From the NCBI GenBank assembly GCA_937121175.1, contig CAKZKD010000002.1, positions 372,001 through 436,000 on the forward strand: 64,000 nucleotides of DNA, read 5' to 3'. The position numbers and the translations under genes are program-made. Source of the DNA: an uncultured Flavobacteriales bacterium. Its GTDB lineage: Bacteria > Bacteroidota > Bacteroidia > Flavobacteriales_G > Salibacteraceae. Under the pieces are notes generated by a model that worked only from the letters and a program-made list of their open reading frames with translations, made no database searches and had not been told where the DNA came from. Below, one piece after another: positions 18,331 to 27,763 of the stretch (positions are counted from its first letter, which is position 1; each line of letters opens with the position of its first letter).

Positions 18331-19137
18331 TTAATTACCAAAGCCAAAACCTAATTTAAACGTCATTAGGATAGCAGGAAGAATAGCCCTGTATTCGGTC
18401 TGCACCAGTTGGGTTGCATATTGAGTATCGCTATAGATTGATGAGGTATTCTGAAACTGAACAGTTTCTATTTCGAAGCTAGATGATTTGGTACTTCTTA
18501 GGCCTATAGAAAAACTAAACTCTGCAATCAAATTAGCTGAAAGAATATAAGATGAACCATAGCCAATAAAAAAATCTAGATTAGATTCTTTAAAATTGGT
18601 GTTGAACCTTTCGTAAATGGGATCAGATGCTAAGCTAGAAAAGTTTCCTTGACCAGGTTTGTAAATCAAATTATACCGAAAGTTTCGTAAACCAAAGGTT
18701 ACAAAATCGCTGTCGTAGGCACCGTTAAAATAGACCTGAGCTTCTCCCTTCCAAAATAGTCCAAGCCCATCAGAAAAAACATCCTCACTAATAAATGGGT
18801 CTTCACCGTATAAATTTAGCCCTACCTGTTTAATGTAATCATGGAATATAGTAACCCCACCAGCACCAGTGAGTACAAAATTGTTGGATAATATTCTGCC
18901 GTATTCCAAGGCAATTGCCCCACGTGTTACCGGGGTAATATTAATCATTATCGTATTTTTAAAATCAGACCCACCACCTCGGTTGCTTTTGGATTTTTCT
19001 TTGGTTTCGAAAATAGAGCCCTCTGGAGGGGTGTATTTGGCATCGACAGAATTGTCAACATCAAAAACCTGGGCTTCTGCTGCTACTGTTATTGTCATAG
19101 AGACAATAAGGATAGATATGATTTTTAAATTTCTCAT
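18331..19137 (-). CDS. Predicted outer-membrane beta-barrel protein
   Basis: About 268 residues from 'MRNLKIIS'; this start is chosen because its ATG overlaps the upstream protease stop as ATGA and opens a clean signal peptide. After the signal a short linker with 'KSKSNRGGGSDFKNT' precedes about ten amphipathic strands ('VTRGAIALEYGRIL', 'FIGYGSSYILSANLIAEF') ending 'MTFKLGFGFGN' with aromatic/aliphatic alternation, typical of a small outer-membrane barrel. Function unknown. The 4-bp overlap indicates coupled translation with the serine protease. Confidence 0.72.
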   Translation of the reverse strand: MRNLKIISILIVSMTITVAAEAQVFDVDNSVDAKYTPPEGSIFETKEKSKSNRGGGSDFKNTIMINITPVTRGAIALEYGRILSNNFVLTGAGGVTIFHDYIKQVGLNLYGEDPFISEDVFSDGLGLFWKGEAQVYFNGAYDSDFVTFGLRNFRYNLIYKPGQGNFSSLASDPIYERFNTNFKESNLDFFIGYGSSYILSANLIAEFSFSIGLRSTKSSSFEIETVQFQNTSSIYSDTQYATQLVQTEYRAILPAILMTFKLGFGFGN

Positions 19138-20795
19138 AACACCTTTACGATACAAATATGATTGGACACTTTTTTAATTTGTTCTGTCAAATCCAAGCCC
19201 TTGAGTTTGTTTTCTGTAGGCAGAATAATTTCTTCAGAAGAGCTTTGAACAAACGTTCGAATAAAATTCGATTTGATACTATAACTTACATTGTCGGCTT
19301 CTTTAATAATGGCATTCATACAGCCAACAACATCACCCGAATCATCAAACATTGGGCTACCGCTATTTCCAGGTTGCACAGGAACGGTGGTTTGATAACC
19401 AAAAATGTCGTTATCGTATCCTGTTTTCGAGCTTACCTTTCCATCGGCAAACTTTACTTCTTTACCCATGCCAGAATACACCAGAGGATAGCCTAACGCA
19501 AAAACAGATGAGCCAACATCTTTTACCGATGAAGACAAAACATACGGAACTGGCGTTTCAGAATTGTAAGTACTGTCTTCAATTTTTAACAGTGCAAGGT
19601 CGCTGGTTTTATTTTTAATCACCAAACGTGTAGCGTAGGTTTTATTTAAAGCAGGAAATTCAATAAAAATTTTGTTGGCATCCTCAATCACATGATGATT
19701 GGTAATAATATACCCGTCATCCGAAATCAAAAACCCAGTACCTGAACCTTTTATGTCTTCGTCTTCAACTTCAATGGAACCATCAAAGCCATCACTTTCA
19801 AATTCCTTAACGCTAAGTTGATTAAAACGAGCAAAGCCATTTCCACCGACAATCATTCCAAGTCGGTCAAACTTTATTTTTTGAGGGGATGACTTATGTA
19901 CTAATTCATCATTGATAAAATAATAAGAAGCATCATACTCGTTTTTTATTTTCAGCACATTCGAAGCATCTTTTTCTGTATTAATTCTAATTGTACTTAG
20001 CAAGTCTGCGGAAATTCTGTGAGAACCATCGACCATTTTTCCAACCGAAAAGTAAATGTCTTGTATGATGAAGTACGAGTAATTATCCCAGCTACTGTAA
20101 TCGTAAATAAGTCCTTTAATTGGTGCATTTTTTTTATCTGAAGCCGGAGCAATTTCTAGTTCAATTTCATAAGAATTAGACTTTATTGGAGCTTCGATAT
20201 ATCTACTGGTTCCTCTACCAGAAAGGCTATTCAAGACAAATTTATTGTCCTCAATGTAAGCCTCATTCAACTCTGATTTATAGACTTCCCAATCGTTAGC
20301 ATTTGAAGTAAAGTCTTCTTGGAACAAAGTGTATGAATTTCCAGACTCTGTTTTGAACGTCATTTTTTTAGTAGTACGGATGCCGTTCTTGTATTTCGCC
20401 TTAGTTTTTAAATCACCGTTTTCGTGGTACGAAGCCACTTCTCCATCCATTTTTCCATCGGCATTGAAATGCGCATTCTGCTGTAAGTTGCCATTTTTAT
20501 AGTACCACCTACACGACCCTATATACTTTCTTTCTTTTCCTGCCGTGTAAATGCTGTTTAATAAGCAGCCTTCAAAAAATGTATTTCCGTTGTTGAAGGT
20601 TATCTTGATGCAATGTGCACCAGCGGAATCTTTTACAAATTCTTGGGTATAGTATGCAAACTTTTCTTCAGTAACTTCTTGATTCACATTAAGAAACACC
20701 TTTTCTTGCGAAAATGAATTGAAACCTAAAAGAGTGAATGAAATCGTAAAAAAAACGTGAGCCAGTACAGAAATGGTTTTGTGCAAAATAATCAT
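19134..20795 (-). CDS. Secreted trypsin-like serine protease with YwqK/MORN-type repeats and a concanavalin-like middle domain
   Basis: 553 residues. Signal peptide (about 1-30); two or three short toxR/YwqK-type repeats ('WYYKNGNLQQNAHF', 'ASYHENGDLKTKAKYKNG', 92-140); a beta-sandwich of LamG/concanavalin type (about 155-335); and an HtrA-like S1 protease domain (about 348-530). The triad is complete: His368 in 'TNHHVI', Asp399 in 'SDLALLK' and Ser478 in 'QPGNSGSP'. No PDZ domain is seen. It likely acts in the periplasm or outside the cell. Its last 4 bp overlap the beta-barrel gene, which may be its partner. Confidence 0.85.
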   Translation of the reverse strand: MIILHKTISVLAHVFFTISFTLLGFNSFSQEKVFLNVNQEVTEEKFAYYTQEFVKDSAGAHCIKITFNNGNTFFEGCLLNSIYTAGKERKYIGSCRWYYKNGNLQQNAHFNADGKMDGEVASYHENGDLKTKAKYKNGIRTTKKMTFKTESGNSYTLFQEDFTSNANDWEVYKSELNEAYIEDNKFVLNSLSGRGTSRYIEAPIKSNSYEIELEIAPASDKKNAPIKGLIYDYSSWDNYSYFIIQDIYFSVGKMVDGSHRISADLLSTIRINTEKDASNVLKIKNEYDASYYFINDELVHKSSPQKIKFDRLGMIVGGNGFARFNQLSVKEFESDGFDGSIEVEDEDIKGSGTGFLISDDGYIITNHHVIEDANKIFIEFPALNKTYATRLVIKNKTSDLALLKIEDSTYNSETPVPYVLSSSVKDVGSSVFALGYPLVYSGMGKEVKFADGKVSSKTGYDNDIFGYQTTVPVQPGNSGSPMFDDSGDVVGCMNAIIKEADNVSYSIKSNFIRTFVQSSSEEIILPTENKLKGLDLTEQIKKVSNHICIVKVL

Positions 20796-20935
20796 GTTTA
20801 TTGTTCTGCAATGTTAATGTTTAAAGCATTAGACAGCAAGTAATTGAATGGATTTGTTCTGGAGCAGGCTTAGTGCTAACATTTTGTTTTTAGCAAGCTT
20901 TAATGCGTTCAATCTCTACCCCTTTTTTATTACTC

Positions 20936-20943
20936 TATTTTTG
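20936..20943 (+). promoter_or_regulatory. Candidate -7 box before the nucleotidyltransferase operon
   Basis: TATTTTTG fits TAnnTTTG and ends 20 bp before the ATG at 20964. No clear -33 TTG at the right distance. The region 20796-20963 is the divergent gap between the protease and this operon. Confidence 0.4.
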
Positions 20944-20963
20944 CCAACTTAAATTACGTTCAA

Positions 20964-21968
20964 ATGAATATTATTGTGCCTATGGCGGGTATGGGTAAGC
21001 GAATGCGACCACATACCCTTACAGTTCCCAAACCACTCATTCCCGTTGCTGGAAAACCAATAGTTCAGAGACTTGTAGAAGATATTGCGCGAGTTGCAGA
21101 CTCAACTATTGATGAAATTGGTTTTATCATAGGAGATTTTGGCGATGCCGTGGAACAACAATTATTAGAAATAGCTTCTAGCTTGGGCGCAAAAGGCAAA
21201 ATTTATTATCAGACCGAAGCACTTGGAACCGCACATGCTATTCTTTGTGCGAAAGAAAGTTTGTCGGGACCAGTAATCGTTGCTTTTGCAGATACTTTGT
21301 TCAGAGCAGATTTTTCAATGAATACTAATTCTGACGGGGTGCTGTGGGTTTCTCAAATTGATGACCCGAGCGCTTTTGGTGTTGTAAAGGTGAACGGCGA
21401 AAACGTAATTACCGATTTTGTAGAGAAACCAACAGAGTTTGTCTCAGACTTGGCTATGATAGGGATTTATTATTTCAATTCAGGAGGAACGCTTAGGGAC
21501 GAATGTCAATTTTTAATTGATAATAACATTATAAACGATGGTGAGTTCCAATTGCCTGATGCGCTCCGTAATATGACAGACAAGGGGATGCAATTTAACC
21601 CTGGTAAAGTTCAAGATTGGTTAGACTGTGGTAACAAAAACGCAACTGTTGATAGCAATAAGCGAGTATTAGGTTTTATTGAAAAGGAATTGAGTGTTCC
21701 CACTTCTCTACAAACTGAAAATGCACAAATCATTCAACCTTGTTTTATTGGTGAAAATGTGAAAATTGTCAATTCAATAGTTGGTCCGCATGTTAGTATT
21801 GGTGATGGAACAATTATTGAAAATTCAGTCGTAAAAAACTCAATAGTGCAGTCAAATTCAGTAATTAAGCAAGCCGTAATGGATAATTCGATGATTGGTC
21901 ATTTTGTGAAATACGAAAAGCCATTTGACGATTTAAGTATTGGTGATTACAGCACTTCAAATTGCTAA
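20964..21968 (+). CDS. Sugar-phosphate nucleotidyltransferase
   Basis: 334 residues. The N-terminal NTP-transferase fold has the signature 'GMGKRMRPHTLTVPKPLIPV' (residues 9-28), 'ALGTAHAI' and 'VEKP'; from about 245 there are left-handed beta-helix hexapeptide repeats ('IVGPHVSIGDGTIIENSVV'). It makes an NDP-sugar (dTDP-glucose, UDP- or GDP-sugar; nucleotide not clear) for cell-surface polysaccharides. It heads a plus-strand operon: the next gene starts immediately after its stop. Confidence 0.88.
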   Translation: MNIIVPMAGMGKRMRPHTLTVPKPLIPVAGKPIVQRLVEDIARVADSTIDEIGFIIGDFGDAVEQQLLEIASSLGAKGKIYYQTEALGTAHAILCAKESLSGPVIVAFADTLFRADFSMNTNSDGVLWVSQIDDPSAFGVVKVNGENVITDFVEKPTEFVSDLAMIGIYYFNSGGTLRDECQFLIDNNIINDGEFQLPDALRNMTDKGMQFNPGKVQDWLDCGNKNATVDSNKRVLGFIEKELSVPTSLQTENAQIIQPCFIGENVKIVNSIVGPHVSIGDGTIIENSVVKNSIVQSNSVIKQAVMDNSMIGHFVKYEKPFDDLSIGDYSTSNC

Positions 21969-23729
21969 GTGAAAAATCGAGACGCAATATTTGGTCGCTT
22001 AGTTTTGGGTTTGTTTCTGCTGATCTTGGTGGGTTGTTCACCATCAAAGAAGTTGGCAAAACAACAAGCTGCAGCTAATAAGAACCGAGCCGAGCTTACT
22101 GAAAAACAAGAAGTACAACTAAAAAACTACTTTTTTGAGGCCAGCAGAGAAAAGGCATTAAGCAACTTTGCGGCAGCGCAGAAATATTATGAGCAATGTC
22201 TAGCAATTGACCCAAACCACAGCGCCAGTATTTTCGAGTTAGCGAATATTTATCAAGCTCAAAAACGAAATGCAGATGCAGTGCTCTACTTAGAGAGAGC
22301 AGTGGTAATAGAGCCGGAAAATAAATGGTATTTGCAGTCTTTGGCCATTATGTATGAGCAAACCAAACAATACCAAAAAGGGTCTAAAACCTACAACAGG
22401 TTGAGCACTCTTTATCCGCTAGAGTTAGCTTATTATGAAGGGGAAGCCCGTATGTTTCTATTTCAAAATGACTTGAAAAAAGCATTAAAAGTTTACGACA
22501 AAACAGAAGCTCAGTTTGGAGTATTGGAGCCAATGAGCATGCAAAAACAGCAGGTTTTGTTAAGTGTAAAAAAATACGATTTGGCAATTGAAGAGGCACA
22601 AAAACTGTTAGAATCTGCGCCTGGCACACCAAAATATTACAATAACTTGGCTGATGTTTACAGAAAAGCTGGTCAAAAAGAAAAGGCTAGCGACACGTAT
22701 AAAAAGTTGTTGGAAATAGACCCTGAAAATGCTTTTGTTCAGCTGTCTATGGCTACTTATTACATGGAGGCTGGAGAAAAAGAAAAAGGAGAGCAGTTGC
22801 TCAGAACCGCTTTCAGAAACCCAAATTTAGATTTTGAGAGTAAGACTCGGATTTTGTTGAATAGCGTTCTGAAGCAAAGTGAAGAAACCGGAAAAATCGA
22901 CGATTTAGCGTTTCAACTTATGGATTCTATGAAACTGGCGCACCCAACCAACGCTCAGATTTATGCAATTGAAGCAGACTTGCTTTACGAAGCAAAACAG
23001 ACCGATAAAAGTTTAATCGCTTACAAGAAAAGTTTAGAATTGGATTCCAATCAGTTTTTGGTTTGGAATCGAGTGTTGTTCATTCATTCTGAGCAACAAA
23101 ATTGGGAAGGGATGTACCGAGACGGTAAGGCAGCAGTGGATCTATTTCCGAATCAAGGTACGCTCTATTATTTAGCTGGTGTAGGTGCAAACCAGCTAAA
23201 GGATTACCAAGAGGCTATCGAGATTTTAGAAACAGGAAAGGACTTTATTATTGACAATAACGACTTGCTTATTCAAGTGTATTCGACCCTTGGTGAAGCC
23301 TATCACAATTTAAAAGATTTCAACAACTCTGATGCCAATTTTGACAAATGCCTTGAAATGGATGCGGAGAATATTCTGGTGCTTAATAACTACAGTTATT
23401 ACTTATCGTTGAGAGGTGAGAAGCTGGAACAGGCGAAAAGAATGTCGAAAAAGACGATAGAGCAAGAACCAGAATCGGCTATTTATCTCGATACTTATGC
23501 ATGGATATTATTTATGAATAAGGAATATGCTGAGGCTAAAAAATACATGGAGTTGGCGTTAAATAATGGAGGCAATAAACAAGGTGTATTGGTAGAACAT
23601 TATGGCGATATTCTTTTTAAATTAAATGACATTGAAGGTGCGTTGAAACACTGGAATATGGCCAGAGATATGGGCGATGCGTCAGAAAAAATTGACGAAA
23701 AGATAAAAACTAAAATGTACATCCCTTAG
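21969..23729 (+). CDS. TPR-repeat lipoprotein
   Basis: 586 residues with a GTG start placed directly after the upstream stop codon. The lipobox 'LILVGC' (Cys23) is followed by about 12-14 tandem tetratricopeptide repeats covering the rest, e.g. 'AQKYYEQCLAIDPNHSASIF' and 'ASDTYKKLLEIDPENAFV'. It probably acts as a scaffold at the inner face of the outer membrane. The neighbours (DUF4292 and EnvC) suggest a role in envelope assembly. Confidence 0.85.
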   Translation: MKNRDAIFGRLVLGLFLLILVGCSPSKKLAKQQAAANKNRAELTEKQEVQLKNYFFEASREKALSNFAAAQKYYEQCLAIDPNHSASIFELANIYQAQKRNADAVLYLERAVVIEPENKWYLQSLAIMYEQTKQYQKGSKTYNRLSTLYPLELAYYEGEARMFLFQNDLKKALKVYDKTEAQFGVLEPMSMQKQQVLLSVKKYDLAIEEAQKLLESAPGTPKYYNNLADVYRKAGQKEKASDTYKKLLEIDPENAFVQLSMATYYMEAGEKEKGEQLLRTAFRNPNLDFESKTRILLNSVLKQSEETGKIDDLAFQLMDSMKLAHPTNAQIYAIEADLLYEAKQTDKSLIAYKKSLELDSNQFLVWNRVLFIHSEQQNWEGMYRDGKAAVDLFPNQGTLYYLAGVGANQLKDYQEAIEILETGKDFIIDNNDLLIQVYSTLGEAYHNLKDFNNSDANFDKCLEMDAENILVLNNYSYYLSLRGEKLEQAKRMSKKTIEQEPESAIYLDTYAWILFMNKEYAEAKKYMELALNNGGNKQGVLVEHYGDILFKLNDIEGALKHWNMARDMGDASEKIDEKIKTKMYIP

Positions 23730-23733
23730 TAAA

Positions 23734-24540
23734 ATGAGACGTTCGGAACTGCTTCTAATTTTGGGTTTTTCTTTTTTTATTTTGAGCTGTAAAACCACTC
23801 AAGAAATTGAACGAACGCGTAATAATTTGACCAAACTAACTCCAGAAGAAATTGTACTAAAAAACCAACAAAACCCCAGATTAGAGAAAAACTTAGCCGT
23901 AAAATCTAAGGTTTACTTTAAAACACCAAAACTTTCTGATTCGTTTAAAATGCACATTAGAATGAAGCGCGATAGTATCATTTGGATTTCAGCAACTTAT
24001 TATAAGGTAGAAGTAGCTCGGTTCCTTTTTACACAGGATAGTGTGAAAATGATAGATCGTAAAAATGAAAAGTACTTTAAAGGAGGATATACTTTTATTC
24101 AAAATTTGTACAACGTGCCTTTCGATTTTTCTTCACTTCAAGCAACTATTTTGGGTGAGCCGTATAACCACGACAATTATAAAAAAGTGCGATCTTATAC
24201 CAGTAAAGGAAATTATATAGTTGCTGGGCTAAGTGAGACAAACTACCAAAAACCTAGTGGAGAAACCAAGACCCAACAACAAGTATTTACTGAATGGTTT
24301 AATGAAGAGAGTTTCTTGGTAGTAAAAAGTAAAATCTCGGAGTCGAAAACAAAGAAAAGCTTCACTGCCGAGGTAGAAGAAAGAGAGAAACTTGAGAATA
24401 TTACGGTTCCTAAAAAGTCGAGCTACTTAGTAATCGGAAAAGACACCATGGAATTTAAGTCCGAAACAATGAAAATTACCCTTCCAGAAACACAATCTTA
24501 TCCACTTAAAATTTCTTCGAAGTATGAGCCACTTTTTTAG
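23734..24540 (+). CDS. DUF4292 lipoprotein
   Basis: 268 residues. Lipobox 'FFILSC' (Cys19). The body reads as a LolA/LolB-like half-barrel ('VKSKVYFKTPKLSDSFKMHI', 'IWISATYYKVEVARFLFTQDSV') typical of DUF4292, a Bacteroidota family thought by fold to bind lipid or lipoprotein acyl chains. The gene lies 4 bp after the TPR gene, and its end overlaps the EnvC gene by 17 bp. Confidence 0.85.
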   Translation: MRRSELLLILGFSFFILSCKTTQEIERTRNNLTKLTPEEIVLKNQQNPRLEKNLAVKSKVYFKTPKLSDSFKMHIRMKRDSIIWISATYYKVEVARFLFTQDSVKMIDRKNEKYFKGGYTFIQNLYNVPFDFSSLQATILGEPYNHDNYKKVRSYTSKGNYIVAGLSETNYQKPSGETKTQQQVFTEWFNEESFLVVKSKISESKTKKSFTAEVEEREKLENITVPKKSSYLVIGKDTMEFKSETMKITLPETQSYPLKISSKYEPLF

Positions 24541-25732
24541 GCTAATCTTCATATTGATTGTTGCATTTAGTTGCAATTCAGTTGTTTATGCTCAAAAGTC
24601 TAGAACAGCTCTGGAAAAGCAGAAGTCTAAGATTAAAAAGGAAATTCAGTACAAGAATCAACTCCTTAAAGAAACCAAAAAAACCAAGAAAAAGAGCTTA
24701 AACCAACTGGTATTGATTCGTAAAAAAATTAAGAATAGAGAGAACCTTATTAGCACCTTACGTTCTGAACAAGAATTGACTGACGGAGAAATTAGTGGTA
24801 TTAAGAGTGAAATTGAGCGGAAAGAATTGGAGTTAGTCGCCCTGAAAGATGAATACGCCAAAATGATTTATCACGCCTACAAAACGCGCAGTTCTTACGA
24901 TAAAATCATGTTTGTTTTTGCGAGTGAAGATTTTAACCAAGCCTACAAAAGACTAAAATATTTGCAGCAATACAGTCAGTTTAGGCAGGCACAAGCTGAG
25001 CAAATTTCTATCACCAAATCGCAGCTGGATAGCCAGATAACAATGTTAGAAGAAAAGAAAGTAGCCAAAGAATTGTTGATTAATAACAAACAAGAAGAGC
25101 GGAACACTTTGGCTGAAGACATAGGCGAAAAACAAAAGATTTTTAATGAACTTAATTCTAAAGAGAAGGAGTTAAAATCTGAAATAAAGAATAACGAGAA
25201 GGAAGCTCGAAAACTCCAAAAAGCTATTCAGCGTATAATAGACGAGGAAATAAAAAAGCAAAATAAAGGTGGAAAAGGTGGATATGTACTAACACCAGAA
25301 GCCAAAGCTCTGTCTAGTAATTTTGAAAACAATAAAGGGAAATTACCTTGGCCAACTGCCAAAGGTGTTGTAACAGCCTACTATGGAGAGCACTGGCACC
25401 CGGTTTTAAAAGGAATTAAAATCAAAAACAACGGAGTTGACATAAGTACTGACTCAGGTGGTAAAGCACGTGCAGTATTCGACGGGGAAGTATCTGGAGT
25501 TATTGTGCTGCCAGGTAGTGGAAAAGCCGTTATGGTGCGTCACGGAGCCTATATTAGTGTATATGCAAACTTAGTTGACGTATTCGTGCAGAAAGGCGAT
25601 AAGATTGAAACCAAACAACCCATAGGAAAAGCTAAAACCAACCCTCAGAAAGGACAAACTCATGTGCATTTTGAACTTTGGAAAGGACAAACCACTATGA
25701 ACCCAGCAAGCTGGTTGTATCAGTTTAAGTAA
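24524..25732 (+). CDS. EnvC-like murein hydrolase activator (LytM/M23 domain)
   Basis: 402 residues. Signal peptide (about 1-23), long Lys/Glu-rich coiled coils (about 25-245) and a C-terminal LytM/peptidase M23 domain (about 275-400). In active M23 enzymes the first zinc ligand is the His of HxxxD; here the equivalent segment reads 'IKNNGVDIST' with Asn, while 'HVHFELW' (about residue 380) is kept. That loss and the coiled coil fit EnvC, which does not cut peptidoglycan but activates amidases at the division septum. Confidence 0.88.
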   Translation: MSHFFRLIFILIVAFSCNSVVYAQKSRTALEKQKSKIKKEIQYKNQLLKETKKTKKKSLNQLVLIRKKIKNRENLISTLRSEQELTDGEISGIKSEIERKELELVALKDEYAKMIYHAYKTRSSYDKIMFVFASEDFNQAYKRLKYLQQYSQFRQAQAEQISITKSQLDSQITMLEEKKVAKELLINNKQEERNTLAEDIGEKQKIFNELNSKEKELKSEIKNNEKEARKLQKAIQRIIDEEIKKQNKGGKGGYVLTPEAKALSSNFENNKGKLPWPTAKGVVTAYYGEHWHPVLKGIKIKNNGVDISTDSGGKARAVFDGEVSGVIVLPGSGKAVMVRHGAYISVYANLVDVFVQKGDKIETKQPIGKAKTNPQKGQTHVHFELWKGQTTMNPASWLYQFK

Positions 25733-25815
25733 TTTATTGTTTCAATTCCGCAATTATTGAATTGAAAAATTGATAATTGAGACATTGGAAATCGATGATT
25801 AACCAATTGAATATC

Positions 25816-25823
25816 TAACTTTG
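25816..25823 (+). promoter_or_regulatory. Candidate -7 box of the PurF-like gene
   Basis: TAACTTTG matches TAnnTTTG, 38 bp before the ATG at 25862. The -33 element is not clear. Confidence 0.4.
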
Positions 25824-25861
25824 TACGGCAACAATTTTATGGACATTGCCACACAAATTTT

Positions 25862-27763
25862 ATGAGTGATTTTATCAAACACGAATGCGGTATCGCTCTC
25901 ATTCGATTACTCAAACCACTAGACTATTACCAGAAAAAATACGGAACAGCACATTATGGCCTCAATAAGCTTTATCTGCTCATGGAAAAGCAGCACAATA
26001 GAGGCCAAGACGGGGTTGGGGTAGCCAACATTAAGCTCGATGTAGCACCGGGGAAACGATATATTTCGAGGCAACGTTCGGTAAGCAACAAACCAATTCA
26101 AGATGTTTTTGAGCACATTTACAAGCGCTTTGAAGAACGCATCGGAGACAACCACGAAAAAGCAAAAGACCCGTATTGGTTAAAGGAAAACGCACCGTTT
26201 AGCGGAGAGCTTTTCTTAGGTCATTTACGATACGGAACTTACGGAAAGAACGCCATTGAATCGTGCCATCCGTTTTTGCGACAAAACAATTGGATGACCA
26301 GAAATCTAGTGGTCGCTGGTAACTTCAACATGACTAATGTTGATGAGCAATTTGACTTACTGGTTAAGCTGGGTCAACACCCAAAAGAAAAAGCAGATAC
26401 GGTTACTGTGCTCGAAAAAATCGGTCATTTCTTAGACGTAGAAAATGAAGAGTTGTTTTCTAAATACAAAGCTCTAGGTTACAGCAATCAAGAGATTACA
26501 GAGAAAATTTCGGAGCAATTGAACTTGGTTCAAATTCTGAAAAATGCGGCTGAAGATTTTGATGGCGGATACGCAATGGCTGGAATGGTTGGTCATGGAG
26601 ATGCGTTTGTGTTTAGGGATCCTAATGGAATTAGACCGGCATTTTATTATCAAGATGATGAAATAGCTGTGGTAGCTTCTGAACGTCCGGCAATTCAAAC
26701 GGCCTTGAATGTAAAGGCAGAAACCGTGAAAGAACTGGGCCCGGGGAATGCTCTTATATTAAAGAAAAACGGTGAAATTTCTGAAGAGAACATCATCAAA
26801 AGCCATGCAAAAACGTCTTGTACGTTTGAGCGTATTTATTTCTCAAGGGGAAGTGATTTAGATATTTATAAAGAGCGAAAAAATTTAGGACGTTCTTTGG
26901 TTCCTCAGGTGATGAAAGCTATTGGCAATGATCACAAGAATGCTGTTTTCTCCTTTATTCCGAACACAGCAGAAACCTCGTTTCTAGGTTTAGTAGAAGG
27001 CATGAATACCCTACTAAATGAGCAAAAGGCGAAGAAATTAGTGAAGTTAGGTAACACGATTTCTCAAAAGGAAATTGAGAAAATATTGAATCAGCAGATT
27101 CGAACTGAAAAGGTGGCAATAAAGGATGCTAAACTTCGAACATTTATTACCCAAGATGACGGTAGAGATGATTTAGTAGCACACGTTTACGATATTACCT
27201 ACGGTTCTATTGTGCCTAAGAAAGATGCGTTAGTAATGATTGACGATTCTATAGTTCGAGGAACTACGCTTAAGAAAAGTATAATTCGAATGTTAGACCG
27301 GTTGGAGCCACGTAAAATTGTAATCGTCTCTTCGGCACCTCAAATCAGATATCCAGACTGTTACGGAATTGATATGGCGCGTATGGGTGATTTCATTGCA
27401 TTTAGAGCGGCTGTGGAGTTGCACAAAGAACGGGGTAACGAGAAAATTCTGAAGAAGGTTTACAAAAAAGCCAAAGAGCAACTCAAGTTACCGATGAATC
27501 AGCAAGTAAATGTGGTGAAAGAAATATATTCCGCCTTTAAAATGGAAGAAATTTCTGCAAAGGTTGCTGAACTAGTAACTCCAGAAGGTTGTAAAGCTGA
27601 GGTTGAAATTATTTTTCAATCGATAGAAGGGTTGCACATTGCCTGTCCAAATCATTCAGGTGATTGGTATTTTTCTGGCAATTACCCCACTCCGGGCGGA
27701 AATCGTGTGGTCAATAAATCGTACCAATACTATTTTGAAGGAAATGACGCTAGGGCGTATTAA
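25862..27763 (+). CDS. Amidophosphoribosyltransferase-like protein (PurF family, long Bacteroidota form)
   Basis: 633 residues against about 470-510 for standard PurF. The N-terminal Ntn glutaminase has the nucleophile Cys9 in 'HECGIA' after an 8-residue propeptide and 'NRGQDGVGVAN' (canonical HRGQ(E/D)SAG). The phosphoribosyltransferase half has the PRPP loop 'VMIDDSIVRGTTLK' (about residues 457-470) and 'YGIDMARMGD'. Extra length lies in insertions in both halves. PurF makes phosphoribosylamine in purine synthesis; this long form may be a paralogue with another role, since Bacteroidota often also carry a standard PurF. It stands alone and is convergent, with its stop overlapping the dehydratase stop. 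Confidence 0.85.
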   Translation: MSDFIKHECGIALIRLLKPLDYYQKKYGTAHYGLNKLYLLMEKQHNRGQDGVGVANIKLDVAPGKRYISRQRSVSNKPIQDVFEHIYKRFEERIGDNHEKAKDPYWLKENAPFSGELFLGHLRYGTYGKNAIESCHPFLRQNNWMTRNLVVAGNFNMTNVDEQFDLLVKLGQHPKEKADTVTVLEKIGHFLDVENEELFSKYKALGYSNQEITEKISEQLNLVQILKNAAEDFDGGYAMAGMVGHGDAFVFRDPNGIRPAFYYQDDEIAVVASERPAIQTALNVKAETVKELGPGNALILKKNGEISEENIIKSHAKTSCTFERIYFSRGSDLDIYKERKNLGRSLVPQVMKAIGNDHKNAVFSFIPNTAETSFLGLVEGMNTLLNEQKAKKLVKLGNTISQKEIEKILNQQIRTEKVAIKDAKLRTFITQDDGRDDLVAHVYDITYGSIVPKKDALVMIDDSIVRGTTLKKSIIRMLDRLEPRKIVIVSSAPQIRYPDCYGIDMARMGDFIAFRAAVELHKERGNEKILKKVYKKAKEQLKLPMNQQVNVVKEIYSAFKMEEISAKVAELVTPEGCKAEVEIIFQSIEGLHIACPNHSGDWYFSGNYPTPGGNRVVNKSYQYYFEGNDARAY

